Positions 26,533 through 36,028 of a stretch of 64,000 nucleotides of DNA are shown here, one piece after another. Source of the DNA: Clostridium merdae (GTDB lineage Bacteria > Bacillota > Clostridia > Oscillospirales > Acutalibacteraceae); contig NZ_FXLN01000004.1 of the NCBI RefSeq assembly GCF_900176635.1, forward strand, positions 496,001 through 560,000. The letters run 5' to 3'. Positions within the stretch are counted from its first letter, which is position 1. Each line of letters starts with the position of its first letter. The translations under genes and the position numbers were made by a program. The notes under the pieces are model-generated. The model was not told where the DNA came from. It saw only the letters and a list, made by a program, of their open reading frames with translations, and did not search any database.

Positions 26533-27255
26533 TTGAAAACGGAACGCATTCCTGAAAAATCCGAGGCGATTCATGAGGGACACCGAAAACGGGTACAGGA
26601 GCGGTTCTTAAAAGATGGAATTGATGGCTTTGCCTCTCACGAGATTTTAGAGATGCTCCTCTTTTTTGCCTTCCGTAGAGGAGACACAAACGAGCTGGCG
26701 CATCGCTTAATCGACCGTTTTGGCTCTTTATCCGGTGTGTTTCACGCGCCTTACGAAGAGCTGCTTCGTGTTGCGGGGGTGGGTAAGGTATCTGCTCATC
26801 TAATTAAGCTGATTCCTGAGTTATGCCGCGCGTATTATGAAGACTGCCACAAAGAAAAGGTTCGTGTATTCGAGGTAGAGCAGGCTGCGGAAATTTTGCG
26901 AAGAAAGTACATTGGCCGACAGAATGAGGTAGTGGTACTCCTTTTGCTTGACAGCCAGTGCCGTTTGCTTTCTTGTGAGGTGGTAAACGAAGGCACGGTG
27001 AGCACGGTGCCGGTTTATGTGCGGCGTATAGTTGAATTGGCAGTGCGCTACAATGCAAGTGCCGCGATAATGTCTCACAATCACCCCAGTGGGAACCCGG
27101 TTCCCTCACGGGGAGATATTGAATCTACCATCTCGGTGTTCCACGCATTACAGGCGGTGAATGTGCCTCTGCGTGACCATATTATTTTTGGTGACCAAGA
27201 CTATGTTTCGCTTTCCCATTTGGGTATTCTAAAAGATATTATGGAGCCTTTCTAA
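26533..27255 (+). CDS. radC: RadC family JAB-domain protein
   Basis: About 240 residues: an N-terminal helix-hairpin-helix region (FASHEILEMLLFFAFRRGD, GVGKVSAHLIK) and a C-terminal JAB/MPN metalloprotease-like domain. The JAMM motif is present as SHNHPSGNPVPSRGD. The family was named for DNA repair, but that role is disputed and the biochemical function is unknown. I prefer the TTG at 26533, since GGCGGAG lies five bases upstream; the GTG at 26527 overlaps that site. It lies just downstream of pyrE. Confidence 0.9.
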   Translation: MKTERIPEKSEAIHEGHRKRVQERFLKDGIDGFASHEILEMLLFFAFRRGDTNELAHRLIDRFGSLSGVFHAPYEELLRVAGVGKVSAHLIKLIPELCRAYYEDCHKEKVRVFEVEQAAEILRRKYIGRQNEVVVLLLLDSQCRLLSCEVVNEGTVSTVPVYVRRIVELAVRYNASAAIMSHNHPSGNPVPSRGDIESTISVFHALQAVNVPLRDHIIFGDQDYVSLSHLGILKDIMEPF

Positions 27256-27272
27256 GGTATTATGAACGAGTA

Positions 27273-27303
27273 AAGGGTTGTCGCTATTGCGATAACCCTT
27301 TTG
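27273..27303 (+). terminator. Rho-independent terminator after radC
   Basis: AAGGGTTGTCGC, loop TATT, GCGATAACCCTT (one G-T pair), then TTT. Confidence 0.8.
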
Positions 27304-27336
27304 CTATCCATGAAATCCAAAAATAAGGAGGATACC

Positions 27337-27783
27337 ATGAACTGGAATCTAAAACAAATTTTCATGCCACATCCAAATAAAGAAGGGGATTACCCCAACT
27401 ACGAAAATAAACTGCAGCCACGAATGCAATTTTCAACTCGTGAAATAGAATCCCTTTATGTTGAGCATGAAGAAGAAATCATGAGGATTGTAGCCCATGA
27501 AATTGCGCAATACTTATCGGATGAGAGCGTTTGCAATGATGATGAAGATATGTTCCCCCGCAGGTGCGAAATGACAGGAGAGTGGTATGTGGGAGAAGTG
27601 GAATTATTTGGTGAAGATAATCAAATTAGCGGTTATGTGCTGACTCGCTTTTTAGGGTACAACTCTCCCAACTCTGCAAGGATGCCCGTAGACGATTATT
27701 TGGGTCTGGAAGTTTGGGTTACATTTGACCAAGAACACGGCAAATTTGTATTTGAGGGTGGCCTTAATAGCTCATCTATTTAA
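27337..27783 (+). CDS. Hypothetical acidic protein
   Basis: I do not recognise a family. The 148-residue product is acidic and soluble-looking, with no signal peptide or membrane segment. A helical part (REIESLYVEHEEEIMRIVAH) precedes a beta-rich second half (GEWYVGEVELFGEDNQISGY, DYLGLEVWVTFDQEHGKFVF). The ATG at 27337 has a near-perfect AAGGAGG site. It lies between the radC terminator and the SOS-type uvrB promoter, so it is probably a single-gene unit. Confidence 0.8.
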   Translation: MNWNLKQIFMPHPNKEGDYPNYENKLQPRMQFSTREIESLYVEHEEEIMRIVAHEIAQYLSDESVCNDDEDMFPRRCEMTGEWYVGEVELFGEDNQISGYVLTRFLGYNSPNSARMPVDDYLGLEVWVTFDQEHGKFVFEGGLNSSSI

Positions 27784-27826
27784 TTTATTATAGAAAAGTA
27801 GGACATTTAGAATGAGGTTGCGGCTG

Positions 27827-27850
27827 TTGACAAAAACGAACAAATGTACT
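27827..27850 (+). promoter_or_regulatory. LexA (SOS) box and -35 element upstream of uvrB
   Basis: CGAACAAATGTACT at 27837-27850 fits the Gram-positive LexA consensus CGAACRNRYGTTYC except for two positions in the right half. It follows a TTGACA (27827-27832) at once, so bound LexA would block the promoter. The best -10 candidate is TATGAT at 27853-27858, with a long spacer. Confidence 0.6.
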
Positions 27851-27955
27851 ATTATGATAAAAATAGATTTTCCATATATGGAAAGAAGTGAATCTTACGG
27901 TATTGACTTCTTCTGTGGTAAAATAGAGTGAAAAACTGCGATGGGGAGGGGAAGC

Positions 27956-29917
27956 ATGGATTTTAAGCTGGTTTCAAAATATCAGCCCACTGGTGATCAG
28001 CCGCGTGCCATTGAGCAATTGGTGGAGGGGCTTAATAAAGGGGACAAGGAGCAAACACTCCTTGGTGTTACTGGTTCGGGTAAAACATTTACCATGGCGA
28101 ATGTAATTGCAAAGGTAAATCGGCCAACACTGGTTTTAGCACACAATAAAACATTGGCGGCACAGCTCTGCTCGGAGTTTCGGGAGTTCTTCCCCGAAAA
28201 CGCGGTAGAGTATTTTGTTAGCTATTATGACTATTATCAGCCGGAGGCCTATATTCCCACCACAGATACGTACATTGAAAAGGATTCTGCAATTAACGAT
28301 GAAATTGATAAGCTTCGCCACTCGGCGACCTCTGCGTTGGCAGAGCGCCGCGACGTTATCATCGTGGCGAGTGTTTCTTGCATATATAGCCTCGGTAACC
28401 CAATTGATTACCACACGATGGTTATTTCACTTCGCCCGGGAATGCAGAAAAATCGGGATGAGCTTTTAAAAAAGCTGGTAGAGCTGCAATACGAACGAAA
28501 CGACGTGAACTTTGTTCGTAATAAGTTTCGGGTACATGGGGATGTTGTTGAGATTTTTCCGGTTCAGTCCAATGAAAACGCAATTCGTGTGGAGTTCTTT
28601 GGTGACGAAATTGAACGTATTACAGAAATAAACGCACTAACCGGTGAGTTAAAGGCATTTCTAAAGCACGTTGCGATTTATCCCGCTTCGCACTATATTG
28701 TGCCCCGCGAGAAAATGATGGTTGCTGTGCAGCAGCTTGAAGAAGAAATGCAGGAGCGGGTAAAGCTCTTTGAGTCTGAGGGTAAGCTCATTGAGGCACA
28801 GCGAATTCGGGAGCGCACGCTGTATGATGTAGAAATGCTTCAGGAAATTGGCTTCTGTAAAGGCATTGAAAACTATTCTCGTGTCCTCTCAGGCCGTGAA
28901 CCGGGCAGTGCTCCGTTTACGCTGTTCGATTATTTCCCGGAGGATTTCCTATTGTTTGTGGACGAGTCTCATGTTTCTTTGCCGCAGGTTCGCTCGATGT
29001 ATGCCGGAGACCGAGCGAGAAAAGAGACACTGATTAATTTTGGTTTCCGTCTGCCGTCTTCATATGACAATCGTCCGCTTAATTTTGATGAGTTCTATGA
29101 GCGTGTGAACCAAGCAGTTTTTGTGAGTGCCACGCCAGGTGATTTGGAGCTGCAAAAATCGGCACAAATCGTTGAGCAGGTGATTCGCCCCACCGGCCTC
29201 GTTGACCCTGAGGTCATTGTAAAGCCGGTAGAAGGGCAAATTGACGACCTAATCTCTGAAATAAACCTGCGCACCGCCAAAAACCAGCGTGTTCTAGTGA
29301 CTACGCTTACGAAGAAAATGGCGGAAGATTTAACCGCTTACTTTGAAAATATGGGTATTCGAGTGCGTTATATGCACCACGATATTGATACCGTGGAGCG
29401 TATGGAGATTATTCGTGACCTGCGTCTAGGCGAATTTGATGTTCTGGTAGGCATTAACCTTTTGCGAGAGGGAATCGATTTACCGGAGGTTTCACTTGTA
29501 GCTATATTGGACGCAGATAAGCAAGGCTTTTTGCGTTCCGAACGCTCCTTAATTCAGATTATTGGCCGCGCGGCTCGTAATGCTGAGGGTCAGGTTATTA
29601 TGTATGCGGATTCTGTAACACCCGCTATGGAAAATGCAATACGTGAGACCCAACGCCGCCGTGAGTTGCAGAAAAAGTACAATGAAGAGCACCATATTAC
29701 TCCGAAAACCATTATTAAGAGTGTTTCGGATATATTGGAAATCTCATCCCACAAGGAAGATGGGAAGGAGAAAAAAGGTAAGCGCATGAGTGCGGCAGAG
29801 CGCAAGCAAACCATTGAAAAGCTCACTCGTGAAATGAAAGCTGCCGCTAAGCTCTTAGAATTTGAGCATGCAGCGTACCTGCGTGACAAAATCAAACAAC
29901 TTAGCAGCGGAAAATGA
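27956..29917 (+). CDS. uvrB: UvrABC system protein B
   Basis: UvrB is the damage-verifying helicase-like subunit of nucleotide excision repair. The 653-residue protein shows the Walker A TLLGVTGSGKTFT (about 36-44), the beta-hairpin region YFVSYYDYYQPEAYIP, the DESHVSLPQ Walker B-like box, LLREGIDLPEVSLVAILDAD and QIIGRAARN. A C-terminal UVR domain (AAKLLEFEHAAYLRDKIKQL) binds UvrC. The ATG at 27956 follows GGGGAGGGG. A LexA-type box upstream points to SOS control. uvrA follows. Confidence 0.97.
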   Translation: MDFKLVSKYQPTGDQPRAIEQLVEGLNKGDKEQTLLGVTGSGKTFTMANVIAKVNRPTLVLAHNKTLAAQLCSEFREFFPENAVEYFVSYYDYYQPEAYIPTTDTYIEKDSAINDEIDKLRHSATSALAERRDVIIVASVSCIYSLGNPIDYHTMVISLRPGMQKNRDELLKKLVELQYERNDVNFVRNKFRVHGDVVEIFPVQSNENAIRVEFFGDEIERITEINALTGELKAFLKHVAIYPASHYIVPREKMMVAVQQLEEEMQERVKLFESEGKLIEAQRIRERTLYDVEMLQEIGFCKGIENYSRVLSGREPGSAPFTLFDYFPEDFLLFVDESHVSLPQVRSMYAGDRARKETLINFGFRLPSSYDNRPLNFDEFYERVNQAVFVSATPGDLELQKSAQIVEQVIRPTGLVDPEVIVKPVEGQIDDLISEINLRTAKNQRVLVTTLTKKMAEDLTAYFENMGIRVRYMHHDIDTVERMEIIRDLRLGEFDVLVGINLLREGIDLPEVSLVAILDADKQGFLRSERSLIQIIGRAARNAEGQVIMYADSVTPAMENAIRETQRRRELQKKYNEEHHITPKTIIKSVSDILEISSHKEDGKEKKGKRMSAAERKQTIEKLTREMKAAAKLLEFEHAAYLRDKIKQLSSGK

Positions 29918-30035
29918 TAGCTCTTTTTGGGAAGAAGTAGCCTTTTGCTTCGCTCAAGGAGTAGGTAGGGAATAACAAGATTACAGCACAGCCCGATAAT
30001 AATTGATTTCATCAGGCTTCGGAGGATAAAATTGT

Positions 30036-32879
30036 ATGACGGCAAAAAACATTCTGGTTAAAGGCGCAAGAGAACACAACTTGAAAAATATAGATATTGA
30101 GATTCCTCGCGATGAATTGGTCGTGCTTACGGGTCTTTCCGGCTCCGGTAAATCATCTCTCGCATTTGACACCATCTATGCAGAGGGTCAGCGCCGCTAT
30201 GTGGAATCTCTTTCTTCGTATGCCCGCCAGTTTTTGGGGCAGCTAGATAAGCCAGATGTAGATTATATTGAAGGCTTGTCACCTGCAATCTCTATCGACC
30301 AAAAAACAACATCCAAAAACCCCCGCTCTACGGTTGGTACAGTAACTGAAATTTACGATTATCTCCGTTTGCTGTATGCACGTATTGGGATTCCACACTG
30401 TCCGGTTTGCGGGCGGGAAATTAAGCAGCAAACGATAGACCAAATAGTAGATAAGGTACTTTCTCTGCCAGAGGGTACTAAAATTCAAGTGATGGCACCG
30501 GTTATTCGTGCGCGCAAGGGCGAGCATGTTAAGGAGCTGGAGGCGGCTCGCCGCGGCGGCTTTGTTCGTGTGCGTGTGGATGGCATTTTATATGACCTTT
30601 CGGAGACAATCAAGCTCGAAAAGAATAAAAAACACACCATCGATATTGTGGTTGACCGTCTTGTGATTCGGCCGGACATTCGTTCTCGCTTAGCAGATTC
30701 AGCAGAAACCGCTGCAACCTTGGCGGACGGCTTGATGATTGTAAGCGTAGTGGACGGGGAGGACCTGCTTTTTTCACAGAACTACGCTTGCCCGGAGCAT
30801 GGCGCTAGTATAGAGGAGCTTACTCCTCGTATGTTCTCCTTTAATAATCCGGCGGGAGCATGCCCTAAATGCACGGGTCTCGGCGTTTTTATGAAAATTG
30901 ATCCGGCTCTAATTATTCCAGACAATCGACTCTCCATCAGTAAAGGCGGACTGAAGGGCAGCGGCTGGGCAATGGAAGGCAGCAGTATTGCCGCTATGTA
31001 CATGAATGGTCTTTCAAAGCATTACAATTTTTCACTCGATACACCCTTGGGCGAGTTATCGCCTGAGATTATTGATATTCTTTTATACGGTACTAAGGGT
31101 GAGAAAATTGAGCTGGAGCGCACGAGTGAGTACGGTTATGGCAAATATAAGACTGAATTCGAAGGTGTAATCAATAATCTGGAACGCCGCTTTCGCGATA
31201 CGCAAAGCAGCTGGATTAAAGAAGAAATTGAATCGTATATGAGTGCGATACCTTGCGATGAATGCAACGGAAAGCGATTGTCTGCCGTTAGCTTAGCCGT
31301 AACAGTTGGTGGCGTAAACATTAGCGATTACTGTGAAAAATCTGTTTCAGACGCACTTGCATTTATCGAGCAGCTCGAGCTAACTCCTCGTGAGAGCATG
31401 ATTGCCAAGGCAATTCTCAAAGAAATCAAGAGCCGTTTGGGCTTTTTGCAGAGTGTTGGCTTGGAGTATTTAACGCTTGCCCGTTCAGCGGGTACGCTTT
31501 CTGGTGGGGAAAGCCAACGCATTCGTTTGGCAACGCAAATCGGGTCGTCTCTAATGGGTGTTCTCTATATTTTGGATGAACCGAGTATTGGATTGCATCA
31601 GCGAGATAACGACAAACTGCTCGGTACATTAAAACATCTTCGCGACATTGGTAATACTGTTCTAGTAGTGGAGCACGATGAAGAGACGATGCTTGCAGCT
31701 GACCATATTGTAGACATTGGCCCCGGTGCGGGCGTACATGGCGGCTACGTGATTTATAACGGCCCTGCAAAAGAGATTGTTCACTGTGAAAAATCCATTA
31801 CGGGGCAGTACCTGAGCGGAGCAAAGCGAATCGCTTTGCCGGAGAACCGCCGTGAGGGCAACGGGAAGCAGCTCACTATCGTTGGGGCTACGCAAAACAA
31901 CCTGAAAAATCTCACCGTGAAAATTCCCTTGGCGGAATTCGTGTGTGTTACCGGCGTTTCGGGTTCGGGTAAGTCTTCCCTTATCAATGAGATTTTGTAT
32001 AAATCGTTAGCGGCACAGCTCAATGGCGCGAAAACAAGACCCGGCGCTCATAAAGAAATAACGGGTGTAGAAGAGCTGGATAAGGTAATTGAAATCAATC
32101 AGGCACCGATTGGCCGCACTCCGCGCTCTAACCCCGCAACGTATACCGGTGTATTTACCGATATTCGAGAGTTGTTTGCTTCTACACAAGACGCAAAACT
32201 GAGGGGCTTTAACTCTGGTCGTTTCTCCTTTAACGTAAAGGGTGGGCGCTGCGAAGCCTGCCAAGGAGATGGTATTCTAAAAATAGAAATGCACTTTCTG
32301 CCGGATGTGTATGTTCCGTGCGATATTTGCAAGGGCAGGCGCTATAACCGTGAAACGCTTGAGATTCGTTACAAGGGCAAAAATATATACGATGTGCTGG
32401 AAATGACGGTGGAGGAAGGGCTAGAATTCTTCTCCAGTATTCCAAAAATTCAAAGAAAGCTGCAAACTCTATATGATGTAGGGCTTGGCTATATTAAAAT
32501 CGGCCAGCCTGCCACTACCCTTTCTGGCGGTGAAGCACAAAGAGTAAAGCTTGCCACAGAGCTTTCAAAACGGCCGACTGGGCGCACGATTTATATATTG
32601 GATGAACCAACGACTGGCCTGCACATTGCAGACGTTCACCGATTGATCGATGTGCTGCAAAAGCTGGTGGATACGGGAAACACCGTTTTAGTAATTGAGC
32701 ATAATTTGGATTTGATTAAAACAGCAGACCATATTATCGATTTAGGCCCCGAAGGCGGCGACCGCGGCGGCACGTTGGTGGCGGAAGGCACACCGGAGCA
32801 GGTAGCAAAATCTAGGAAATCGTATACCGGTCAGTATTTAAAAATTGCATTGGAGCGAGACAAAGCAAGGCAAAAATAA
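30036..32879 (+). CDS. uvrA: UvrABC system protein A
   Basis: UvrA is the damage-sensing ABC-type ATPase of excision repair. The 947-residue protein has two ATPase modules. Walker A motifs are LTGLSGSGKSSLAFDTIYAEG-like near residue 30 and VTGVSGSGKSSLINEIL near residue 640. ABC signatures are TLSGGESQRIRLA and TLSGGEAQRVKLA. Zinc modules include CPVCGREIKQ, CDECNGKR and the CEACQGDG...CDICKGRR pair. The ATG is preceded by CGGAGGAT. It follows uvrB in the same direction after 118 bases. Length is normal. Confidence 0.98.
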   Translation: MTAKNILVKGAREHNLKNIDIEIPRDELVVLTGLSGSGKSSLAFDTIYAEGQRRYVESLSSYARQFLGQLDKPDVDYIEGLSPAISIDQKTTSKNPRSTVGTVTEIYDYLRLLYARIGIPHCPVCGREIKQQTIDQIVDKVLSLPEGTKIQVMAPVIRARKGEHVKELEAARRGGFVRVRVDGILYDLSETIKLEKNKKHTIDIVVDRLVIRPDIRSRLADSAETAATLADGLMIVSVVDGEDLLFSQNYACPEHGASIEELTPRMFSFNNPAGACPKCTGLGVFMKIDPALIIPDNRLSISKGGLKGSGWAMEGSSIAAMYMNGLSKHYNFSLDTPLGELSPEIIDILLYGTKGEKIELERTSEYGYGKYKTEFEGVINNLERRFRDTQSSWIKEEIESYMSAIPCDECNGKRLSAVSLAVTVGGVNISDYCEKSVSDALAFIEQLELTPRESMIAKAILKEIKSRLGFLQSVGLEYLTLARSAGTLSGGESQRIRLATQIGSSLMGVLYILDEPSIGLHQRDNDKLLGTLKHLRDIGNTVLVVEHDEETMLAADHIVDIGPGAGVHGGYVIYNGPAKEIVHCEKSITGQYLSGAKRIALPENRREGNGKQLTIVGATQNNLKNLTVKIPLAEFVCVTGVSGSGKSSLINEILYKSLAAQLNGAKTRPGAHKEITGVEELDKVIEINQAPIGRTPRSNPATYTGVFTDIRELFASTQDAKLRGFNSGRFSFNVKGGRCEACQGDGILKIEMHFLPDVYVPCDICKGRRYNRETLEIRYKGKNIYDVLEMTVEEGLEFFSSIPKIQRKLQTLYDVGLGYIKIGQPATTLSGGEAQRVKLATELSKRPTGRTIYILDEPTTGLHIADVHRLIDVLQKLVDTGNTVLVIEHNLDLIKTADHIIDLGPEGGDRGGTLVAEGTPEQVAKSRKSYTGQYLKIALERDKARQK

Positions 32880-32929
32880 CCTTTGTCCCTGTTTTACGAA
32901 TACTCCTCTCTTTTCATAGCATATATTTT

Positions 32930-32963
32930 AAGGCATCCTGCATTTTTAGCGGGATGCCTTTAT
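32930..32963 (+). terminator. Rho-independent terminator after uvrA
   Basis: AAGGCATCC (32930-32938) pairs with GGATGCCTT (32952-32960), with an inner GC/GC; a short T tail follows. Confidence 0.82.
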
Positions 32964-33011
32964 CAATTTCTAAGTGAGCAAGTATAGTACGGAGAAAGAG
33001 GAGCGTTGACA

Positions 33012-34298
33012 ATGACAATTCATGTAGTTAAGCCGGGAGAAACAGTATATTCCATCGCAGCTATGTACGGTGTTTCTGCGCGCGATGTCATTCAGTATAA
33101 CGAATTGGACGAACCGAATCGTTTGGTGCCCGGCCAAACCATTGTCATTTTGTTTCCGCGCCGCGTACACGTGGTGGAAGCGGGGGATACGGTATATTCC
33201 GTTACCCAACAGTACGGAATTACCATCAATGAACTGTATCGCAATAATACGAAGTTGGGGGCGCTTCCTATTATAAGACCCGGGGAACGGCTCGTGATTT
33301 CTTACGAACAGCAGCGTCTGGGGGCGATGTCGGTAAACGGGTATGCGTATCCGTTTGTTGACCGCACTCTATTCCGGCAGACAATGCCGTTTATGACGTA
33401 CATGACCCCGTTTACCTATGGCTTTACCTTTAGTGGTGATTTAGTTCCGCTCGAGGATGAGGATTTAATTAATATCGCCTTGCAATACGGCGTTGCGCCA
33501 CTGATGCACCTCTCAACGCTAACGGAGGATGGTGGCTTTAGCAATGAGCTTGCACACCGTGCACTGAATGATATGGAGGTACAAAATCGTCTGTTAGATA
33601 ATATTTTAATCAATCTCAGGCAGAAGAATTATAAGGGATTGGATGTTGATTTTGAATTTATCTTTGTTGAAGATCGGGATAAGTATACGGCTTTTATTCG
33701 CAATGCGACACAGAAGCTGAACCCAGAGGGGTATGAGGTAATTGTTGCCTTAGCTCCGAAAACCTCCAGTGACCAGCCCGGTCTATTGTACCAAGGCCAC
33801 GATTACGGAGGGCTGGGTGCAGCCGCCAACGGCGTATTACTAATGACCTACGAGTGGGGCTATACCTACGGCCCGCCAATGGCAGTTGCACCCATACCCA
33901 ATATACGCGCGGTGCTGGATTACGCAGTAACGCAGATAGCACGCAATAAAATTTATATGGGGATGCCGAATTACGGTTACGATTGGCCGCTGCCATATGT
34001 GCGTGGCACAACGAAGGCGCAGTCCATCTCTAATGTGGAAGCAGTGCGTTTGGCCAGGGAAAATAACGCAGAAATATTATACGATGAAACAGCACAAACG
34101 CCTCACTTCCAATATTCTAATACCAGTGGAGAGCTTCATGAGGTATGGTTTGAGGATGCCAGGAGCATTCAGGCGAAGCTCGCGTTGGTGAGAGAATATG
34201 GTTTTCTGGGAATTGGGTATTGGAATTTAATGCGGCCGTTCCCACAGAATTGGCTGGTGCTCAATGCCCTTTACAATATTCGCGCCTTTCAGGGATAA
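33012..34298 (+). CDS. LysM-GH18 spore peptidoglycan hydrolase (SleL/YaaH-like)
   Basis: The protein of about 428 residues has two N-terminal LysM domains (IHVVKPGETVYSIAAMYGVS and VHVVEAGDTVYSVTQQYGIT) joined to a glycoside hydrolase 18 domain. The catalytic DxxDxE-type motif reads GLDVDFEFI. Relatives such as SleL/YaaH and YdhD are N-acetylglucosaminidases of the spore cortex, acting in germination or spore maturation. There is no signal peptide, as usual for spore-integument proteins made in the mother cell. I chose ATG 33012, eight bases after AGAGGAG; TTG 33006 is a close alternative. Confidence 0.92.
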   Translation: MTIHVVKPGETVYSIAAMYGVSARDVIQYNELDEPNRLVPGQTIVILFPRRVHVVEAGDTVYSVTQQYGITINELYRNNTKLGALPIIRPGERLVISYEQQRLGAMSVNGYAYPFVDRTLFRQTMPFMTYMTPFTYGFTFSGDLVPLEDEDLINIALQYGVAPLMHLSTLTEDGGFSNELAHRALNDMEVQNRLLDNILINLRQKNYKGLDVDFEFIFVEDRDKYTAFIRNATQKLNPEGYEVIVALAPKTSSDQPGLLYQGHDYGGLGAAANGVLLMTYEWGYTYGPPMAVAPIPNIRAVLDYAVTQIARNKIYMGMPNYGYDWPLPYVRGTTKAQSISNVEAVRLARENNAEILYDETAQTPHFQYSNTSGELHEVWFEDARSIQAKLALVREYGFLGIGYWNLMRPFPQNWLVLNALYNIRAFQG

Positions 34299-34478
34299 TA
34301 AAAACCGCCTGCGAAGCGGGTAACAATATTTCAGGTTTATATTGGCTAAACTCTTCAAGAAGAAATAAGCCTACTTAGAATGAACTTGTATTTTGATTTT
34401 TTTATAGAAGAAAAGTATCTTCAAATTAAGAATCTTTAATAAAGAAGTGAATTTTGAGGATAGTACTATAAACGCAGA

Positions 34479-34516
34479 AATGCGCCAAAGCGACGGAAAA
34501 CCGTGCTTGGCGCATT
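34479..34516. terminator. Large GC-rich hairpin
   Basis: AATGCGCCAA (34479-34488) pairs with TTGGCGCATT (34507-34516), and ACGG/CCGT pair inside around AAAA. It lies downstream of the minus-strand zinc-ribbon gene and is probably its terminator, with only a weak T tail. The flanking 34299-34478 is AT-rich with nothing else apparent. Confidence 0.6.
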
Positions 34517-34583
34517 ATTGCTAGAGATTGAAAAGTAACGATATGGAACCGGCAACCGATTAGGTTAAGCCGAAAACCTTTTG

Positions 34584-34868
34584 TTATCTTCTGTTTGCAA
34601 AGCAGTCACTGCAGAAAACAGGACGCTCGTCGCGGGGCTGGAACGGAACCTTGCAGGTTGTGCCGCAAGATGCACATACAGCTGTAAACATCTCTCTGGG
34701 GGCTCTCTCAGAAGATTCCCCTCTGGAATTTTTGCGGTTAGAGCGGCAAGCTTTGCAGCGCTGGGGCTCATTGGTGAATCCTTTTTCCGCGTAAAACTCC
34801 TGCTCGCCGGCGGTGAATTCGAATTCTGCGCCGCAGTCTTTGCAAATCAAAATTTTGTCTTCGTACAT
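34584..34868 (-). CDS. Small zinc-ribbon protein
   Basis: The 94-residue protein has two zinc-ribbon-like units. Unit one is LICKDCGAEFEFTAGEQEFY with CKAC about 20 residues on. Unit two is CASCGTTCKVPFQPRDERPV followed by FCSDCF at the end. Proteins with this double CxxC arrangement are common in Clostridia and are annotated only as zinc-binding; a role in nucleic-acid or protein binding is a guess. A consensus promoter lies upstream on the minus strand, suggesting strong vegetative expression. Confidence 0.9.
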   Translation of the reverse strand: MYEDKILICKDCGAEFEFTAGEQEFYAEKGFTNEPQRCKACRSNRKNSRGESSERAPREMFTAVCASCGTTCKVPFQPRDERPVFCSDCFANRR

Positions 34869-34921
34869 AAGATACCTCGTTTTGTTTAATTATACCCTCG
34901 TTATTGGCGGGCATTGTATTC

Positions 34922-34950
34922 ATTATATGAGAATAGGCAGAGTTTGTCAA
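34922..34950 (-). promoter_or_regulatory. Consensus SigA promoter of the zinc-ribbon gene (minus strand)
   Basis: Read on the minus strand: TTGACA, 17 bases, TATAAT; both boxes perfect. It lies about 55 bases before the start codon. Confidence 0.88.
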
Positions 34951-35064
34951 TCAGTTTACGCCAAATTCTCGGATTGTTTTTGTAAAAAATTTCTAGAATA
35001 TCAAGTATAGCGAGAAAAAAATCGACTCTTTTCGACAGAAGTGAAAAAATTTACAGATTATTAA

Positions 35065-35093
35065 TTAACGATACGCTTAAAATATAGTAGAAT
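35065..35093 (+). promoter_or_regulatory. Promoter of the DUF5685/J-domain/membrane cluster
   Basis: TTAACG (35065-35070), 17 bases, TAGAAT (35088-35093). It is the only promoter-like sequence before three tightly packed genes. Confidence 0.55.
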
Positions 35094-35125
35094 AAAACGT
35101 ACAAGCTGAATGTTAGGAGAATATT

Positions 35126-36028
35126 GTGTTCGGTTATATTAAGCCTCAAAAATCCGAACTGCTTGTCCGGGAATTTGATCAATATAAAGGAATTTATTGT
35201 TCGATGTGTAAAGAGTTGGGGAAAAGCTATGGATTTTTCTCTAAATTTACGCTAAGCTATGATGGTACGTTTTTGGCAATGCTAATGATGGCGCGTTCTG
35301 AGCAGCAATGCAAAATGAAACAGGGAAGGTGCTCGTTTAATCCCACGAAAAAGTGTCCCTTTTGCGAGGGTGAGTACCCAGAACTGAAATTCGCGTCTGC
35401 ATTAACCGTAATCATGACCTACTATAAGCTGCGTGACGACCTGCATGACCCAGGGATTCAGTCACGCTTCAAGGCGTTTTTTCTTTACCCGTTATCTATT
35501 CGGGCACATAGAAGAGCAGCAAAGGATTACCCCAATTTAGAAAAGGTAGTTGCCGATGCCATGCAGCTTCAAGATGACATAGAAAAGCAGGAAGTTCCTC
35601 CCTTGGACGCATGTGCAGAGCCGACCGCTAAAATGCTTTCTGGTGTATTTTCTCAATTAGCAAAACCAGAGACCACCGAATACCGTATTCTAGAACAGTT
35701 TGGTTATTATTTAGGCAGATGGGTCTATTTAATGGATGCCGCTGACGATATGACTAGCGATTTAAAGCAAGGTGCGTTTAATCCGTTTATTCGCGACTAT
35801 GGTCTTACGGTTAACAGCACACAAGAAGAATTAATGGAAGCGGCGGAACGCTGCAATCAAGCACTTAACATGACTGTTTCACAGGCGATTGCCGCATTTC
35901 ATCTTTTGGAATTGGGAGAGCAGTTTGCACCCATTCTAAAAAATATCGTTTGTCTTGGACTGCCGCAAATGCAAAAAGAATTTATGCTGAAAATGGAAAA
36001 GGGGAAAAGCGATGTCAGATCCTTATAA
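35126..36028 (+). CDS. DUF5685-like protein
   Basis: Three hundred residues, mostly helical. The N-terminal part has Cys pairs: Cys25/Cys28 in IYCSMCKEL, then Cys62, Cys69 and Cys77/Cys80 in KKCPFCEG, suggesting a metal site. Two Asp-rich motifs follow: RDDLHD (103-108) and MDAADDMTSDLKQG (203-216). This layout matches the uncharacterised DUF5685 family as I recall it. The Asp motifs recall the substrate-metal sites of all-helical isoprenoid synthases; that comparison is mine and unproven. It starts with GTG after TAGGAG and overlaps the J-domain gene by 17 bases. Confidence 0.8.
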   Translation: MFGYIKPQKSELLVREFDQYKGIYCSMCKELGKSYGFFSKFTLSYDGTFLAMLMMARSEQQCKMKQGRCSFNPTKKCPFCEGEYPELKFASALTVIMTYYKLRDDLHDPGIQSRFKAFFLYPLSIRAHRRAAKDYPNLEKVVADAMQLQDDIEKQEVPPLDACAEPTAKMLSGVFSQLAKPETTEYRILEQFGYYLGRWVYLMDAADDMTSDLKQGAFNPFIRDYGLTVNSTQEELMEAAERCNQALNMTVSQAIAAFHLLELGEQFAPILKNIVCLGLPQMQKEFMLKMEKGKSDVRSL

